From the NCBI RefSeq assembly GCF_000264905.1, contig NW_006763137.1:174237-238236 (forward strand): a stretch of DNA of 64,000 nucleotides, read 5' to 3'. The first letter of the stretch is position 1, and each line of letters opens with the position of its first letter. The notes under the pieces were generated by a model. It ran no database searches, was not told the DNA's origin, and saw only the letters and a program-made list of their open reading frames with translations. A program made the translations under genes and the position numbers. Below are positions 1 to 11,418 of the stretch, in pieces. The stretch is from Stereum hirsutum FP-91666 SS1. Its lineage: Eukaryota; Basidiomycota; Agaricomycetes; Russulales; Stereaceae.

Positions 1-475
1 TACCGCTGAACGACGCTGCCTGGAGTGCAGTGCCATATTTTTCACTCTGTGCATTCACCTCGGCCCCCTTCTCGAGCAGCAGCTGCACTGTGGCATGATT
101 ACCGCTGGACGACGCTGCCTGGAGTGCATTGTCATAGTATCCACCCTGCGCATTCACGTCGGCCCCCTTCTCTAGCAGCAGCTGCACCGTGGCATTATTA
201 CCGCTGAACGACGCTGCCTGGAGTGCAGTGCCATATTTTTCACTCTGTGCATTCACCTCGGCCCCTTTCTCGAGCAGCAGCTGCACCGTGGCATTGTGAC
301 CGCTCCGTGACGCTGCCTGGAGTGCATTGCCGTATTCTCCACCCTGTGCATTCACCTCGGCCCCTTTCTCGAGCAGCAGCTGCACCGTGGCATTGTGACC
401 GCTCCGTGACGCTGCCTGGAGTGCAGTGCCGTATTCTCCACCCTTTGCATTCACCTCAGCCCCCTTCTCGAGTAA
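1..475 (-). repeat. Tandem 99-bp repeats encoding near-identical 33-residue ankyrin units
   Basis: The sequence gctgcctggagtgca recurs at exact 99-bp steps (about 14, 112, 211, 310 and 409). On the minus strand each unit reads as an ankyrin repeat with the frame NALQAAS.SG..ATVQLLLEKGA.VNAQ. The cores are almost identical while a few loop residues vary between units (SEKYG, GGYYD, GGEYG; FSGNN, SSGNH, RSGHN). The array continues past the left edge, so unit number is unknown. Confidence 0.93.
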
Positions 476-3394
476 TAGCCTTACTATGCCATATAAGCCA
501 GCCAATGATGCATAGTAGAGAGAATGAGGTATGTTACTTAACCTCTCCCTTGACCACCCTCTCCATGGATTATCCAGGTCATATATTCGAACCCAGTTAC
601 AAAATGCAAATCCGGACATCTGCATGAGCTTTAATGCGGGCTCTGATACAGCTTCACTGATTGCAGCTGTGGTATCATTACTGTGAGGAACATGCTGTGT
701 CCAATATTTGGCAGCATATCCAGCAAATGGAAAGTCAGCCGGTGATTTTCCGTCCAAGCAGTCAGCAGTGGAAAACTGCAGGAGATAGCTGAGGCATGTG
801 CACGCAACAATTGTGTGGGATGATTTGTCAGTCAGACTGTATTTTGATACAGTGCCTGATTTCTCCCGAATACGGTCAGAAATGAGATACTCCTGGACCG
901 AGAAATGAGCAAGGGCAACCGGTGTAGAATCATCATCATTTTTCCGGTTCACAAGCCCCGACAGAATGGTAAAGATATCAGTCGCTCGACGAAGTCTGCG
1001 TTTGCTAATGACATAAGGATCACTGTCACGCTCGATGTTCACGGCAATGGTTTCTGCAAGCTCTTTGACTGACAGGGGCCTCAGCGAGAAAGCAAGAAAG
1101 TGTAGGAGTCTGAGGGCACATGAAACGTGTACGTCAGGGATAGCAGAGAGTATGCGGTCATATGTCTCGTCTAGGTCTTTCGGCAGATGGGCCAATGCCT
1201 GTTCGATATCCTCCTCCGTCAAGCATGATCGAAGTGATTGGAGCTGCAGGTCGACCCATCGGAACCTGATGAGATGCACGTTAGCCATGCCTTTCTTATA
1301 CGAGACTCTGAAGAATAACCTTACATGCCATTTGCTCGTTCAGTGAGCGAAAGTTCAATACTGTCAAGAAATTCTGCATCCCATAATTTGAAGTCCATGT
1401 CTTGATCAAGAAAGCGGCGAATGCACATCTTGATATCGTCTTCCACAAGTCCAGTAGAAAGGTCAACAAGGCTGGGGTCTAGGCTCTCCATGGATAACTG
1501 GATATCGGATTCTGGGCGGCTAGTCACCATGAGATGAAGGCTGGGGCACTTTTTTCTTATGAGTAAATCAAGGAACGGCAAAAGCTCTGTCTTTCGCATA
1601 TCGCGAGAGGGCTCGTCGAGAGCGTCAATGACAACATATGAATGCTCAAAGAGATCGAGGAGCCCGGAGAACACATGCTCAAGATGATCGATAGGTGCGG
1701 TCATGCCGCTATTAGCGTGCTCAGAAAAGAGGTTGGCGATAGAAGCGGGCATCGTAGAGCACTGCGATAGCATCTGCACGATGAGCGAGCACAGCAAGCC
1801 CCTCAGATTAAGTTTAGCTTGATCTCGAAAGTCAAAGTAGAAGTATGCGAGGGCGGATGAAGGCTTGACCTTGCAATGCGCCTTGATATTGTCGATGACC
1901 GTGGAGCTGTAGACTCGCTATTTAGTATACGGGTAGGTAGAAACTGGAGTAGGGCAAACCATAGAACGCTCTTTCCGTTTCCGGCTAAAAGACATTTTGT
2001 ATCAGGATCACGATATAAAGTAAGAGACAGATTACACACGTTTACCGTAAAGCCATAACGGACGACTGCTCCGTTCGTCTCTCCAGGCGATGAACCCCGG
2101 ACTCCGCAAGAACCAGTGGCCAGTCTCCTGGCCAGCCTCTTGGCCACGACGAGCGGCGCGGTTGAACTCATGGTTCGTGGAAGGATCGGGCGGTGACAGC
2201 CAGTTGCGGATTTTCTCGCGGAGTTTTTGTTCTGATACAGCACGGTATTCGTATTAGCGCAGTGAGGATACCAATGGGTAGAGAGCCTACCTTGGGCGTC
2301 CTCCTGCCTCTCCATAATTTTCTTAACATTCCGGTTCGTGAGAGCACCGACCATGCCAGCCTCCTGTGCCGCCAACCTCGCCATCTTCTTAATCGCACCG
2401 TTAATATCCTCATCCTGTCCACGAACTTCTTTGAGGAAAGAGACTGTATGGTACATTAGTGAACCAGTAACTGCGGAACTGAGAGAACAAAGATGACACA
2501 CCTGCAATGTTGGCTTCCATGAAAGTCGACAATGCGACAATGGCCTTCAGTAGCTCGGATAGGAAGGAGAGAATGATCTTTTTGATTTCGTCTGAGATTG
2601 GGTTATTCTTGTGCACATTCATCCGATCCACAAAAGCACCGATCTCATGGAGTAGCTCGAGCATTAGGTCGTACTTCTTGATAGTCTTCTGCCCGGCCTA
2701 AAAGACGTGTATGAATCTGACTGTCACGAAGAACTGTTCAGAATCAGTATACATACCTTCGCCAGCATACCAACAGCGGTGAAGATGGTCTTCGCCGGCG
2801 GGAAAGCCTTGCGTTGGTCGAGGTGTTAGCCCATATCGATGGCTGCGCACGTGAGATCGCATCAACTCACGATGCTGACACCTTCGCCTAGCAACCCCGA
2901 GGCCGCCTCTATTCCTTCCAAAATCGCCTTAATCCCATCGCGGACTTTCTCCTTTTCCTCCGTCTTACGTTCGAAAACGTCCACCGTCTGCTGAAAGGAA
3001 GACAGGCAGTCTTCGAGTGAAGTCTGCGCGACAGATGGAGGAAGATTGCTCCCGCCCTCTTTGCTGAAGCGCCCAAGAGCAATCTCCCATAGTTCTTCTA
3101 AGTCAGTGCGTTTGGGCGAGTCGACGTGTTCGGGAGACGGTTCGGCAGGTAAGGTGGGCGGTTCGACGGATAAGATAGGCTGTTCAGCGCTGATAGTTGC
3201 TGAGGCAGGTTCGAGAGTACCGGTACTGCCTTCAGCTGCGCTTGGACCTCGAACGGAAGGAGGGGGTAGCTGGTACGAGCCGGTCTGTCATTTTCATGCA
3301 TGCGCATAACTATGTAGGAGCTTACATTTGAGTCCGCCTTACGATGAGCGTTACTTCTAAACATTTTCTTGAATGTCTCTTTGATCTTGGCCAT
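1..3394 (-). CDS. Goodbye-NACHT-ankyrin STAND (NLR-like) protein, 3' end beyond window
   Basis: A predicted cytosolic signal-transducing STAND ATPase, the fungal counterpart of NLR immune sensors (heterokaryon incompatibility or non-self recognition is inferred from the family). Exons by descending position: 3394-3326, 3284-2871, 2807-2757, 2697-2502, 2443-2291, 2231-2040, 1984-1960, 1906-1325, 1265-1, so at least 982 residues. After a proline-rich leader, residues about 84-205 match the fungal Goodbye domain (LEELWEIALGRF, then FPPAKTIFTAVGMLAK). The NACHT domain follows: Walker A LYGKPGNGKSVL near residues 355-366, Walker B VVIDALDE near 458-465, and the sensor motif MVTSRPESDI. A helical or winged-helix stretch (FRWVDLQLQSL) leads to ankyrin repeats from about residue 812 to the window edge. 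The Walker A lysine lies on a 25-nt exon. All joins keep frame. The effector class is not proven beyond Goodbye. Confidence 0.9.
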
Positions 3395-6300
3395 GGTTGG
3401 GCGTCAAGAGGCTTGGATAGATGGTGTGTATCTGTATGCTCGGATGAGTACGCAAGCTGCCAGACCAAGATGAAGCGGGGGTTCACTCACTGAGCTTGAG
3501 TTGCGAAGGAGAAGGGTAGTCCTGAAGGGGAGGAAGGCTCACTGGGCAAAGGGGACAGCAAGGGCACGCAGACGCAACGAGGAGAACCAAACACGCATAC
3601 ATACTGCCAAAGATAACTGGCGGGCGGTGTATGGACAAGGATGCCGGCGCCTAGTCCATTTGAGCGAATCGTAAGGAACCTAAGAAAATAGATCACTGGG
3701 ACCTTCTACATGAGCATTCCTCGTGCCCCTTATCCTGTCCAAGGTGGACCATAGAGACTAGCTTCGCAGAGCACGATCATGTCGCTATTCTGAGCTCTTG
3801 CACAGCTCAGCGGGAACCGGGTGTTTTTGAGAAAACTTCACTTGTGATCTTCTATGGCGCCGGCTGGTAATAGCAATCCGGACCTATGCATCCCCCGTCG
3901 GGTCTAATAGCTTGTAGAGCGATGAATGCCATCGCTATAAATATGCACTATCATTCTAGGCAGCATTTACCGATTTTTCCAGACCATCGTCCGTGCTTTA
4001 GTCAATTAGGAGGAGAAAGTAACCCAGATGAAAAGTGAAACTGGACATGCTAGGCGTGCCGAAGATTTGTGAGCGTTGGTCGAAATGCAAAACGTTTAAC
4101 ATCGCAATCCGCTCATGTTCACGTAGCTGCTAGAGGGTCTTTTTTCACAAGGGAGATATCCTCAGTGAGAGACAATACTAATCACAATTTCGTTCCCGTT
4201 CCATGATGCCATGCTACCGCGACTCGGAGAATGCTCGAACAACGCTACACGAGCACCAGCGTCAGCTCTCCTAAAGAGATCCGTACATTTGACAAGGAAA
4301 GAGACGGAAGAACCTCAACAAAGACGACGGCGTCTGTGCTATTGAACGCCGTTCAGATGGATCTGCCCGTACGGAGGATCCTATCGTAGAATCCGACGCG
4401 AACGATCGATCGTCATACGCCGAGATGGAGGGGCAGATGACAACGACGAGGCCTTGCGGAAGCTGCGAGAGTGGGTAATCATAGATGTAGAAGGATGTGC
4501 ACGTACGACAAAAAAAGACGGTGTGTAGCGCAATGCAGTGGCGAGGGAGAAGATAGACGTTCCCGTGCTCACGCGTAGGTGCCGATCTCGCAGGGTGTTG
4601 ATTATAACTTTTCGTGTTCCGTCTCTGCGTGGAGATTTTTGTGCGCGAGTTCATCAGCGAAGAGAAAGTCGGACGTACGACAGACAAAGGAACTGTGCGG
4701 GACATGCGGATAGCATAATTTCAGCGGGAGCGCACGAAAGCGAAGAAATACAATCTACTAAATCGACAGACACCACGACACAAGAGTCAGCGCTGAGGTG
4801 AGTGACCAAATGAATCGATGTCCACAGGAGCCCTCTGCGCCCCATGAAGAACAGACACACGCTCTAGGAGCCCCTATCTGAGCGATGGTATACAAGCTCG
4901 CGTCAAACGATGTGTGGGAAATGTCGGCTCAGGAAAAAGTAGTCGAGTACACCATTGGGATCGGGGTGGAGCTGAGCTCTTGCGAAAGGCAGTCTGGGGT
5001 CTCGGAATACATATGTGGCGGCAACCCTTTGTCTGGGGCCGCCGTAGACGATAGCCGCGACGCTGGAAAGCTCAAGGGCGAGTGTATAGTTTGACATGAC
5101 GGCGAACGTTGCGAAAAGGATGATACCACGATGGAGGCCACTAATATGCAGCGGAGATGGAGCGAGGAGGGCCACAGAGTATGAGCACTAGAAACGAAGG
5201 TGGCGACATCGAAGGTGGAGAGATCGAGGCGAGAGAGTAGAAATGTATATGATAATCGGGCATGAGAAGGATGAGCAACTTCGAAGATGCATGGATAGGA
5301 CGAACCCTCGTTACTCTCCGCCTCAAAGTACTAATGCATCCCCTCTTCCTGCAGGCGTCCACTCACGTCGCCCTACAATTCCCGCAAGTCCACAGCGTTG
5401 ACCGAAGATGCATGCAAGCCTCGAGCGAACGCTTCAGAGTGATCCTGTCGATACAAATTCTGCACCATGAGATACCGAGATGCAATCAACGAGTAGGTCT
5501 CACAAGAAAGGGAATGCATCTCACCTACATAACTGACTAGTACTGACTAGCTATGCAGTTCTAGGGTAAGCGCATACGAAGTCGGATGTGCGGAAGATGT
5601 CGTACACTATTGGAAAGGAGGGTGATAGTCCGAATGTGTCAGTTATCCCTCTCATGAACGCATTTTATGAGCGAACAACTTACAGTGTTTTTGAGTACCA
5701 CCTTGGATGTGGTGCCCGTTTGAAAATCGCCCCGTTGGATAAGCCCATAGTGCGACGGCGTGCAAGAGGAGACGACACTATAAGGGAAAGATGCGCTCGG
5801 TTCCTCGAGTTCGTCGACGCATATGCATGACTCCCACCACGACGACTGCCTTGAGAAGCTTGCCAGTCGTAGCAAGATGACGGCGTGAGGGTGTCGATGA
5901 TGGTCTTTGCGGAGAACGCGTCGTCGCGTCGTTGTGGCGTTCTAAACCAAGTGGCATCAAATGATGTAATCACGTTTTTCGGATGCGAGAGAAAGAAAAA
6001 AGCTCGACTCTTGCTCATCCCGCAACCTCCTGGATCCACAACACCTCAAGACACGCTCACTCTCATCATCCCAAAGTCATCACCTAATGGAACTCCCTCA
6101 TGATAGTATTCAAATTCTGACGTGCGCATACTCTGGCCTCGTACTCCCCATAGCATCCTGCACCCTTTGTTTGTGCTCGTCTTCTCCGACTCAGTCGCTA
6201 TCCAGCTGAGTGCACCCCTTTCGAGCGTGCTCAGGCAGCGTCCCTCTCGTGGTTCTTCTCTGTCTCCAGATTCTCAGCTTCCTCCATTCTCCTGCTCTAT

Positions 6301-9300
6301 CCGGTCTCTCGTACAGCATCTCGTCTACTTAGCATCGTTGCCCCCAAGCTCGTTTGTCCGATCCGAACGTCCGTCGAACTGCGCTTATGTATTCCTGGTT
6401 CCAAGTCCTGGCCCTCCATGTTGCTCTTGCTCCCGACAATTACACAAAGATGAATTCCATGGCTCACGACGCCATGCAGACCTTTCTGTTTTTTCCTATT
6501 CGGAATGTCGAACTGCTTTTGTCAGAACATCCTCCTCCGTCTCTGCTTTTTGGCTCTAACTTGAGCCCCTTCCAGTCGTTACGACTCATCGTCAAAACCT
6601 CGTCTCACTAGCTGTTTCTCTGTCGTCTTCCTCCGCAAATTTTACAAAGCCCGGAGCTCGGAGTTTCCCCATGACGTCTCAATGAGATCGTCAGCTGCAT
6701 TTTCTGCTCGAGTCTATGCACCATTCTCTCTGTCTTTCTTCGCTGTCTAAGATGGGCTCCGATGGACTAAAGCAGACCTTGTTCTCGAATGTTGACGACC
6801 TCAGTCGGTTATGTTTGGAGATCGGTAAATGCGTGGTGTGGCGCGGGATGGAAGCGATTGGTGCATGGTGGTTCATGCTTGCTTCGAAGCTAGCAAGAAT
6901 CGTGTGCCCGATGAGGGTTGAGAATGCTGGTGATACTAAAGATCGAAAGTCACGGTAAGACGGCTTATGAACTTGCTGCACGAGCGATCAAGTCCATTGG
7001 ACGGAGCTGTGGCGAATGTGTTTAGGTGAACAGACGGTGGGACAGTGGCGTGTCCCCGACACGAACACCAACTGGTGGGGTCCATCCCTCGAAGAGAATA
7101 GGTCTGAAACTTCACCTTACCAATCCCGCATTCACATCATTTCAATGTTGCAATTCGCTCAGATCGAATGTTGACCGTTCATAGGCAGCCTTTACCATCT
7201 GACATTACTGCGGGCTGTGTCCAGTATATGCTCCGGATTGTGCTCGTTGACGTTCCCGCTTGGAACTAATACACGTTCAAGTGGATTACATGGCGACGGT
7301 GCTACACAGTACAGTCCGATATCACTACATCATACTTTCGTTGTCGCCGAAGTGCCCTCGTCTACCCTAGGCCGGGACGTCCGAAAATCAGAATAAATTC
7401 AGGCGGGTCTTGGGCTGCTCCCTCTGGGCAGCATGCCGTGCATGTATAATCTGGGATAGTGTAATGCCCCCGCAAATGCCTTCTCAGAGGTGACAATGTC
7501 CCGTGAAGTTCAGAGTACATGGTTCCGGGAAGCAATGCAAATGAATTGCCTAGTTATACTGGGGCAAGTGGTGCAAACCTTTGCAGAGCCTCGCTATACC
7601 GATTGTTTCCGACGACGAAACAAAAGCTATAATATGCGTCCCAGAACGAGGCGAGCTGCCATCATTCGAACGTTTAACATAGCAACACCTCTCACTGTCC
7701 ATTCCGCTCGGGACTAAGAGCTTCTCTACAGTGACGCTCGACGGCAATACTCTGATGCATTGGATTAGAATGAAACCCCGGGATGCTCTCGCCTTATCCA
7801 GGCGGAATTTTGAAGAGTGTTGCGGGGACTCCAGCGATGAAGGGTGAACTCTATCCTGGTCTATCTCGAACATGAATGAGGACGCCAAATGGCTCGCATA
7901 CATCGGAGTAAGAGCACCCCAAGAGGTGGAAAAGATAAAGCCCGCGCTATCGTGAAAGCGACAAGGAGTGGGCGTCGCGCAGAGAAACGAAACTCCCGAT
8001 GTAAAATATTATCGCCAGAAATCGCTTTCAAGATCAAGATATACTCACAATTTCAGTGAACGCTATAAAGGCACTTCCATCTGCGCGGGGACGACTACTT
8101 ATTCCGCAGACGATATGTCTCTAGTTCCAGTGGACCGTCGAAACCGAGTAATTGGCAAGAAATGTAATAGGAAGAAAAGATGACGTGGCAAGGAGACAAC
8201 CGGTGGCGCAGATTGGCACACGGTTTTTGATCGGAGCTTCAATTCAGCTATAGACGGCTGCCACTTGCTTGCCACTTGTTGTCATCTTCGTCCTGAATCA
8301 TCATCCGTTGTCGGTACTGTGCACGCTCATGCTCACCATACCACTATCACTATTAACTCTTGGACGCCCGATATAAATGCACATCTGTGGGAGGGTACTC
8401 AATCATACATGAACGCAGGACCTCGTCCAGGGCTGTCAGTGACCCGGAACCCCACAGTAACTTAGGAGTACTGTAGTTTTTCGACCAAGTGTTCGTGGGA
8501 GAATTATGTAAGCCGTGACCACCGCTGGGCCGCGGTTCGTTCGGGCGGGCCACGCGTGACGAACAGGCAGAATTGCTCGTATTTACGCCAAAAATTCAAT
8601 TTTTGGCGATTTTTGGCGCAAATCGGTCACGATTCTCTGTTCGTGAACCCCTGTGCATGCGTGACCCCGGGACCCAATCTGTTCGTCGACGCACGATGCG
8701 TGACGCGTGACGAACAGTTGGTCGAAAAAGTACAGTAGTGGATCATACGACAGACCTCTGAACTCACAACCACTCATCACAAAAGTTGAAACAGACTACC
8801 CTTTCATCTAAAGTAGTGATTAATCTGAAAAAAAAAAGATTCTCGTATCGCAGACGTGCGTAGTTCGAACCGAATCACTGGGTGCGTAACCCCTTTTCCA
8901 AGGCAGTCTACTCATCTGAATCTCTCTGGATGACCTAGAAACATTCGCGTCGTCAGAGAAGGGAACGACACCTCAACTCCTCGGTCGTCCGTCCTAAACT
9001 ATGAAGATTTGGATTGCGATCTCGCGTCGCGCCACCGTGGCACCTGGGAGCCAATGATTTGGTCTATCAAGACTCGATGAAACGGTCACCGCGCCTGCTT
9101 TGAGACACGAGTGGTTAATGGACTTTTGTACGCGTGCCTCGGATGATCTCCATTGTATGACGTCCGTAACCTCTTGTTTAGTCGAATATGAACGAGGTCA
9201 TGATGTGGGCGCAGTTGGCGTGGCCATGGCATGAGGCTTCAGGCATGCATCGTTGTTACTTACAGCTCCTTCTGCGTTGCCTGCCATCTACTAATCTTCA

Positions 9301-9477
9301 CGGCTATCCCTCTTCCTATCTAAAGCTCTTACTATCAGTTAGATATCATACTTTCTTCTTCTACCAGATATCTTGCGGGGTGCCACGTACAGGCGCAGAC
9401 ACGAAGCGCGACCAACAACCTTCCGACAGCATCGACAAAGTCAGCCTCGATGCCGTCGACTGAGAGCATCAGACACA
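3395..9477. other. Gene-poor region, no gene recognised
   Basis: Short reading frames on both strands show no recognisable domain and no chain of plausible splice sites. The stretch just above 3394 should hold the promoter of the STAND gene, and the last few hundred bases before 9478 that of the next gene. A palindrome cluster near 8.6 kb is listed separately. Decayed genes or transposon remnants are possible but I could not identify any. Confidence 0.5.
8544..8720. repeat. Palindrome and short-repeat cluster
   Basis: A 23-nt perfect palindrome with a 1-nt centre lies at 8586-8608 (arms CGCCAAAAATT and AATTTTTGGCG), followed at once by another TTTTTGGCG. The word gtgacgaacag occurs at about 8548 and again near 8708. 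Inverted forms (ctgttcgt) lie near 8638 and 8679, so the block is a nested inverted-repeat structure. It may be a small non-autonomous element or its end, but no target-site duplication was found. Confidence 0.55.
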
Positions 9478-10928
9478 ATGTCTCCAAGTGCGCTCATCAC
9501 CATCTCCTCCGGATACCCTACTGATCGTACTTCAACCGTTTGTCTGATAGGTATCTGAATCTTCTAAAACACCCTTTACGATCCAAAGGCCACGTCAGCC
9601 ACGGATATACAGTCGACACCGCTCATCTTCTAATATCCACCCTCACCATCACTCGCTTTCTGAACCATGTCTCATCCGGAGAGATCGATCCAAATAACGA
9701 ATCCTCCGTCTACGCAGCTCTCTGGGCCGATACGAACGAACTCGCCGATGTCTCCCATCTGTCGGAAGTCCAAGGCTCGCAGATCGACATGGACACCTGC
9801 ACTCGCGTTGTAGGCTCGATTTTCCGTGACGCTGGGTTTCATTGCTCGACTATCGCTGGATACATCGGGGACGAGGTCCTCAGGCACTCAGATATTGTGA
9901 GGACGGGATTGGTGATCGGTTTGTGGCCCATCAATGCGCAGGCCATGGTTGGCGAGGAGTATGGGAGTCCAGAGAGTATACGAGTTGAGGGAAGGAAGGA
10001 TGGGAAACAGAGACAGGCTCAGGCCATGATCGGTTGGATCTCCGTCGACTCTCTGGGCGTGAAGCGTCTCAAATTGCTGGAATGGCGGACCGAGTCCAAG
10101 CGGTCAACGGAGTCGTCGAGGCAGGGGCTGAAGGTGTATGAGCACGACCCCAAGGAGTTCGAGATTCTTCGGTGCTATTGGCCTTACGGTAAACGTTCTG
10201 GGGATGATGAAGACGACTCGGATTCACGTTCCTCAACAGGCTCTTCGTTTTCTTCCGAGACGGGAAACACATCCTCCAGGCGGCCTGTCAGATCCCTAGT
10301 CTCGCACTACGACGATCTCGACAACAAATCACGCACCTCGCTGCTTCCACCTTCGCGGTCTCTACCACCTATTACGATCCCAGATCCTCCGCCCCGACGG
10401 GCCACATTTTTACCTCCACCGGTTACCCAGCCTCCTCCCATACCACGACGCCACGCGAGTACCACAGCGCGAAGGAGTTCGCGCTCTCATCGCCATTCAT
10501 CGTCCAGCACTTCGAGATCTGAACGAGCTTTCCAGGTCGTGATAGTCGCCGCTATCATGATTCTCGCAATCGCGTCTGCGTCGTACCGCCTGCACACCAT
10601 CCGTCCCATCAGCGCCCTCCGTGGCGTTCCATCGTCCCACGTCTCCTCTACCACAGACCAGCCATGGCAAAACCATAACACGCCATCCCATTCATCCCAG
10701 TCTTCGTTATCGCCACAGCAAAATCAACCACCTCCTGTGCAGAATGACCAGTCTCGACCTGCAGTCTCGTGGAGCCGTCCTTACGTCCCAGCTCATGAGA
10801 TAGTGCGTGTCAGAGAAGTATGGGGGCCTCAGCGTGTTGGGGCTGTACGGCCTCGGTGCTTTGAGTCTCGGGGGGAGGTATGGTGCCCATCAGATAGAAG
10901 TCCAGATCTGTACCTTGGTTGGGTCTAG
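9478..10928 (+). CDS. Hypothetical single-pass membrane protein
   Basis: Two exons, 9478-9550 and 9589-10928, joined across a 38-nt GT..AG intron, give 470 residues starting MSPSALITISSGYPTD. I do not recognise the family. The N-terminal half (about residues 1-205) looks globular, with motifs such as DTAHLLISTLTITRFLN and GLVIGLWPINAQAM. Then comes an acidic serine-rich linker (about 215-240) and a proline- and histidine-rich, basic low-complexity region. A single hydrophobic segment, AFQVVIVAAIMILAIASASY, is probably the only transmembrane helix, with a short tail rich in Q, P and S behind it. No signal peptide is evident. The short intron is needed to join the upstream ATG to the long frame; translation from an internal Met at 9540 is the alternative. 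Confidence 0.72.
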
Positions 10929-11418
10929 TAGCGGCCACACAGCCGTCATGAAGTTTGCATCACGCGAAATCTGGATTCTATGAACCCAAACATTTTTACT
11001 TCTTTTTGCATATTTAATACCTCTCGCTATCAATGTTGTTCTCTGTGTTTGTTCTCCTAGATGGACGTTCTAATTTATGCAATCAGACCGAGGAAGAGAT
11101 ATATCACGTAGAGATAGTATGTACACTAATACAGAAATCCACATGATTCGAGCATGCAGAACGGGGGGACATCTCGATGGATTAGAGAATACGAGTAGTG
11201 CGCGATGTGATTCAGAATAGAAGTGTATGTACACGGTACGAAAAAGGAAGCACTGCAGTCAAGTCCGCAAATAAGTTATGTGCAAGTCGGCAAAGCAGAG
11301 AGACGGATCGAAAGCAAGTAACAAGAGACAGGTCGCAAACCTTTACAATGAAGACGCACGAAAAACAAACCGATATGAACAAAACCGCGAGATGAGGTGC
11401 TAGCCGACCAACGTCGCC
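10929..11418. other. Converging 3' untranslated region
   Basis: The gap between two convergent genes (stops at 10928 on + and 11419 on -). It is relatively A-rich on the + strand and has no reading frame with recognisable content. It probably holds both 3' UTRs and polyadenylation signals. Confidence 0.6.

Noticed and set aside
4271..5362. Minus-strand frames with hydrophobic stretches that could be a DUF6533/6534-like gene
   Set aside because: No family signature and no splice chain that keeps frame; probably non-coding or fully decayed.
8815..8879. tRNA-like structure: a 7-bp stem AGTGATT/AATCACT with GTTCGAACC inside
   Set aside because: The T-loop does not sit 5 nt from the 3' acceptor strand, there is no proper anticodon arm, and the D-loop is a run of A's. 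The pairing is probably chance.
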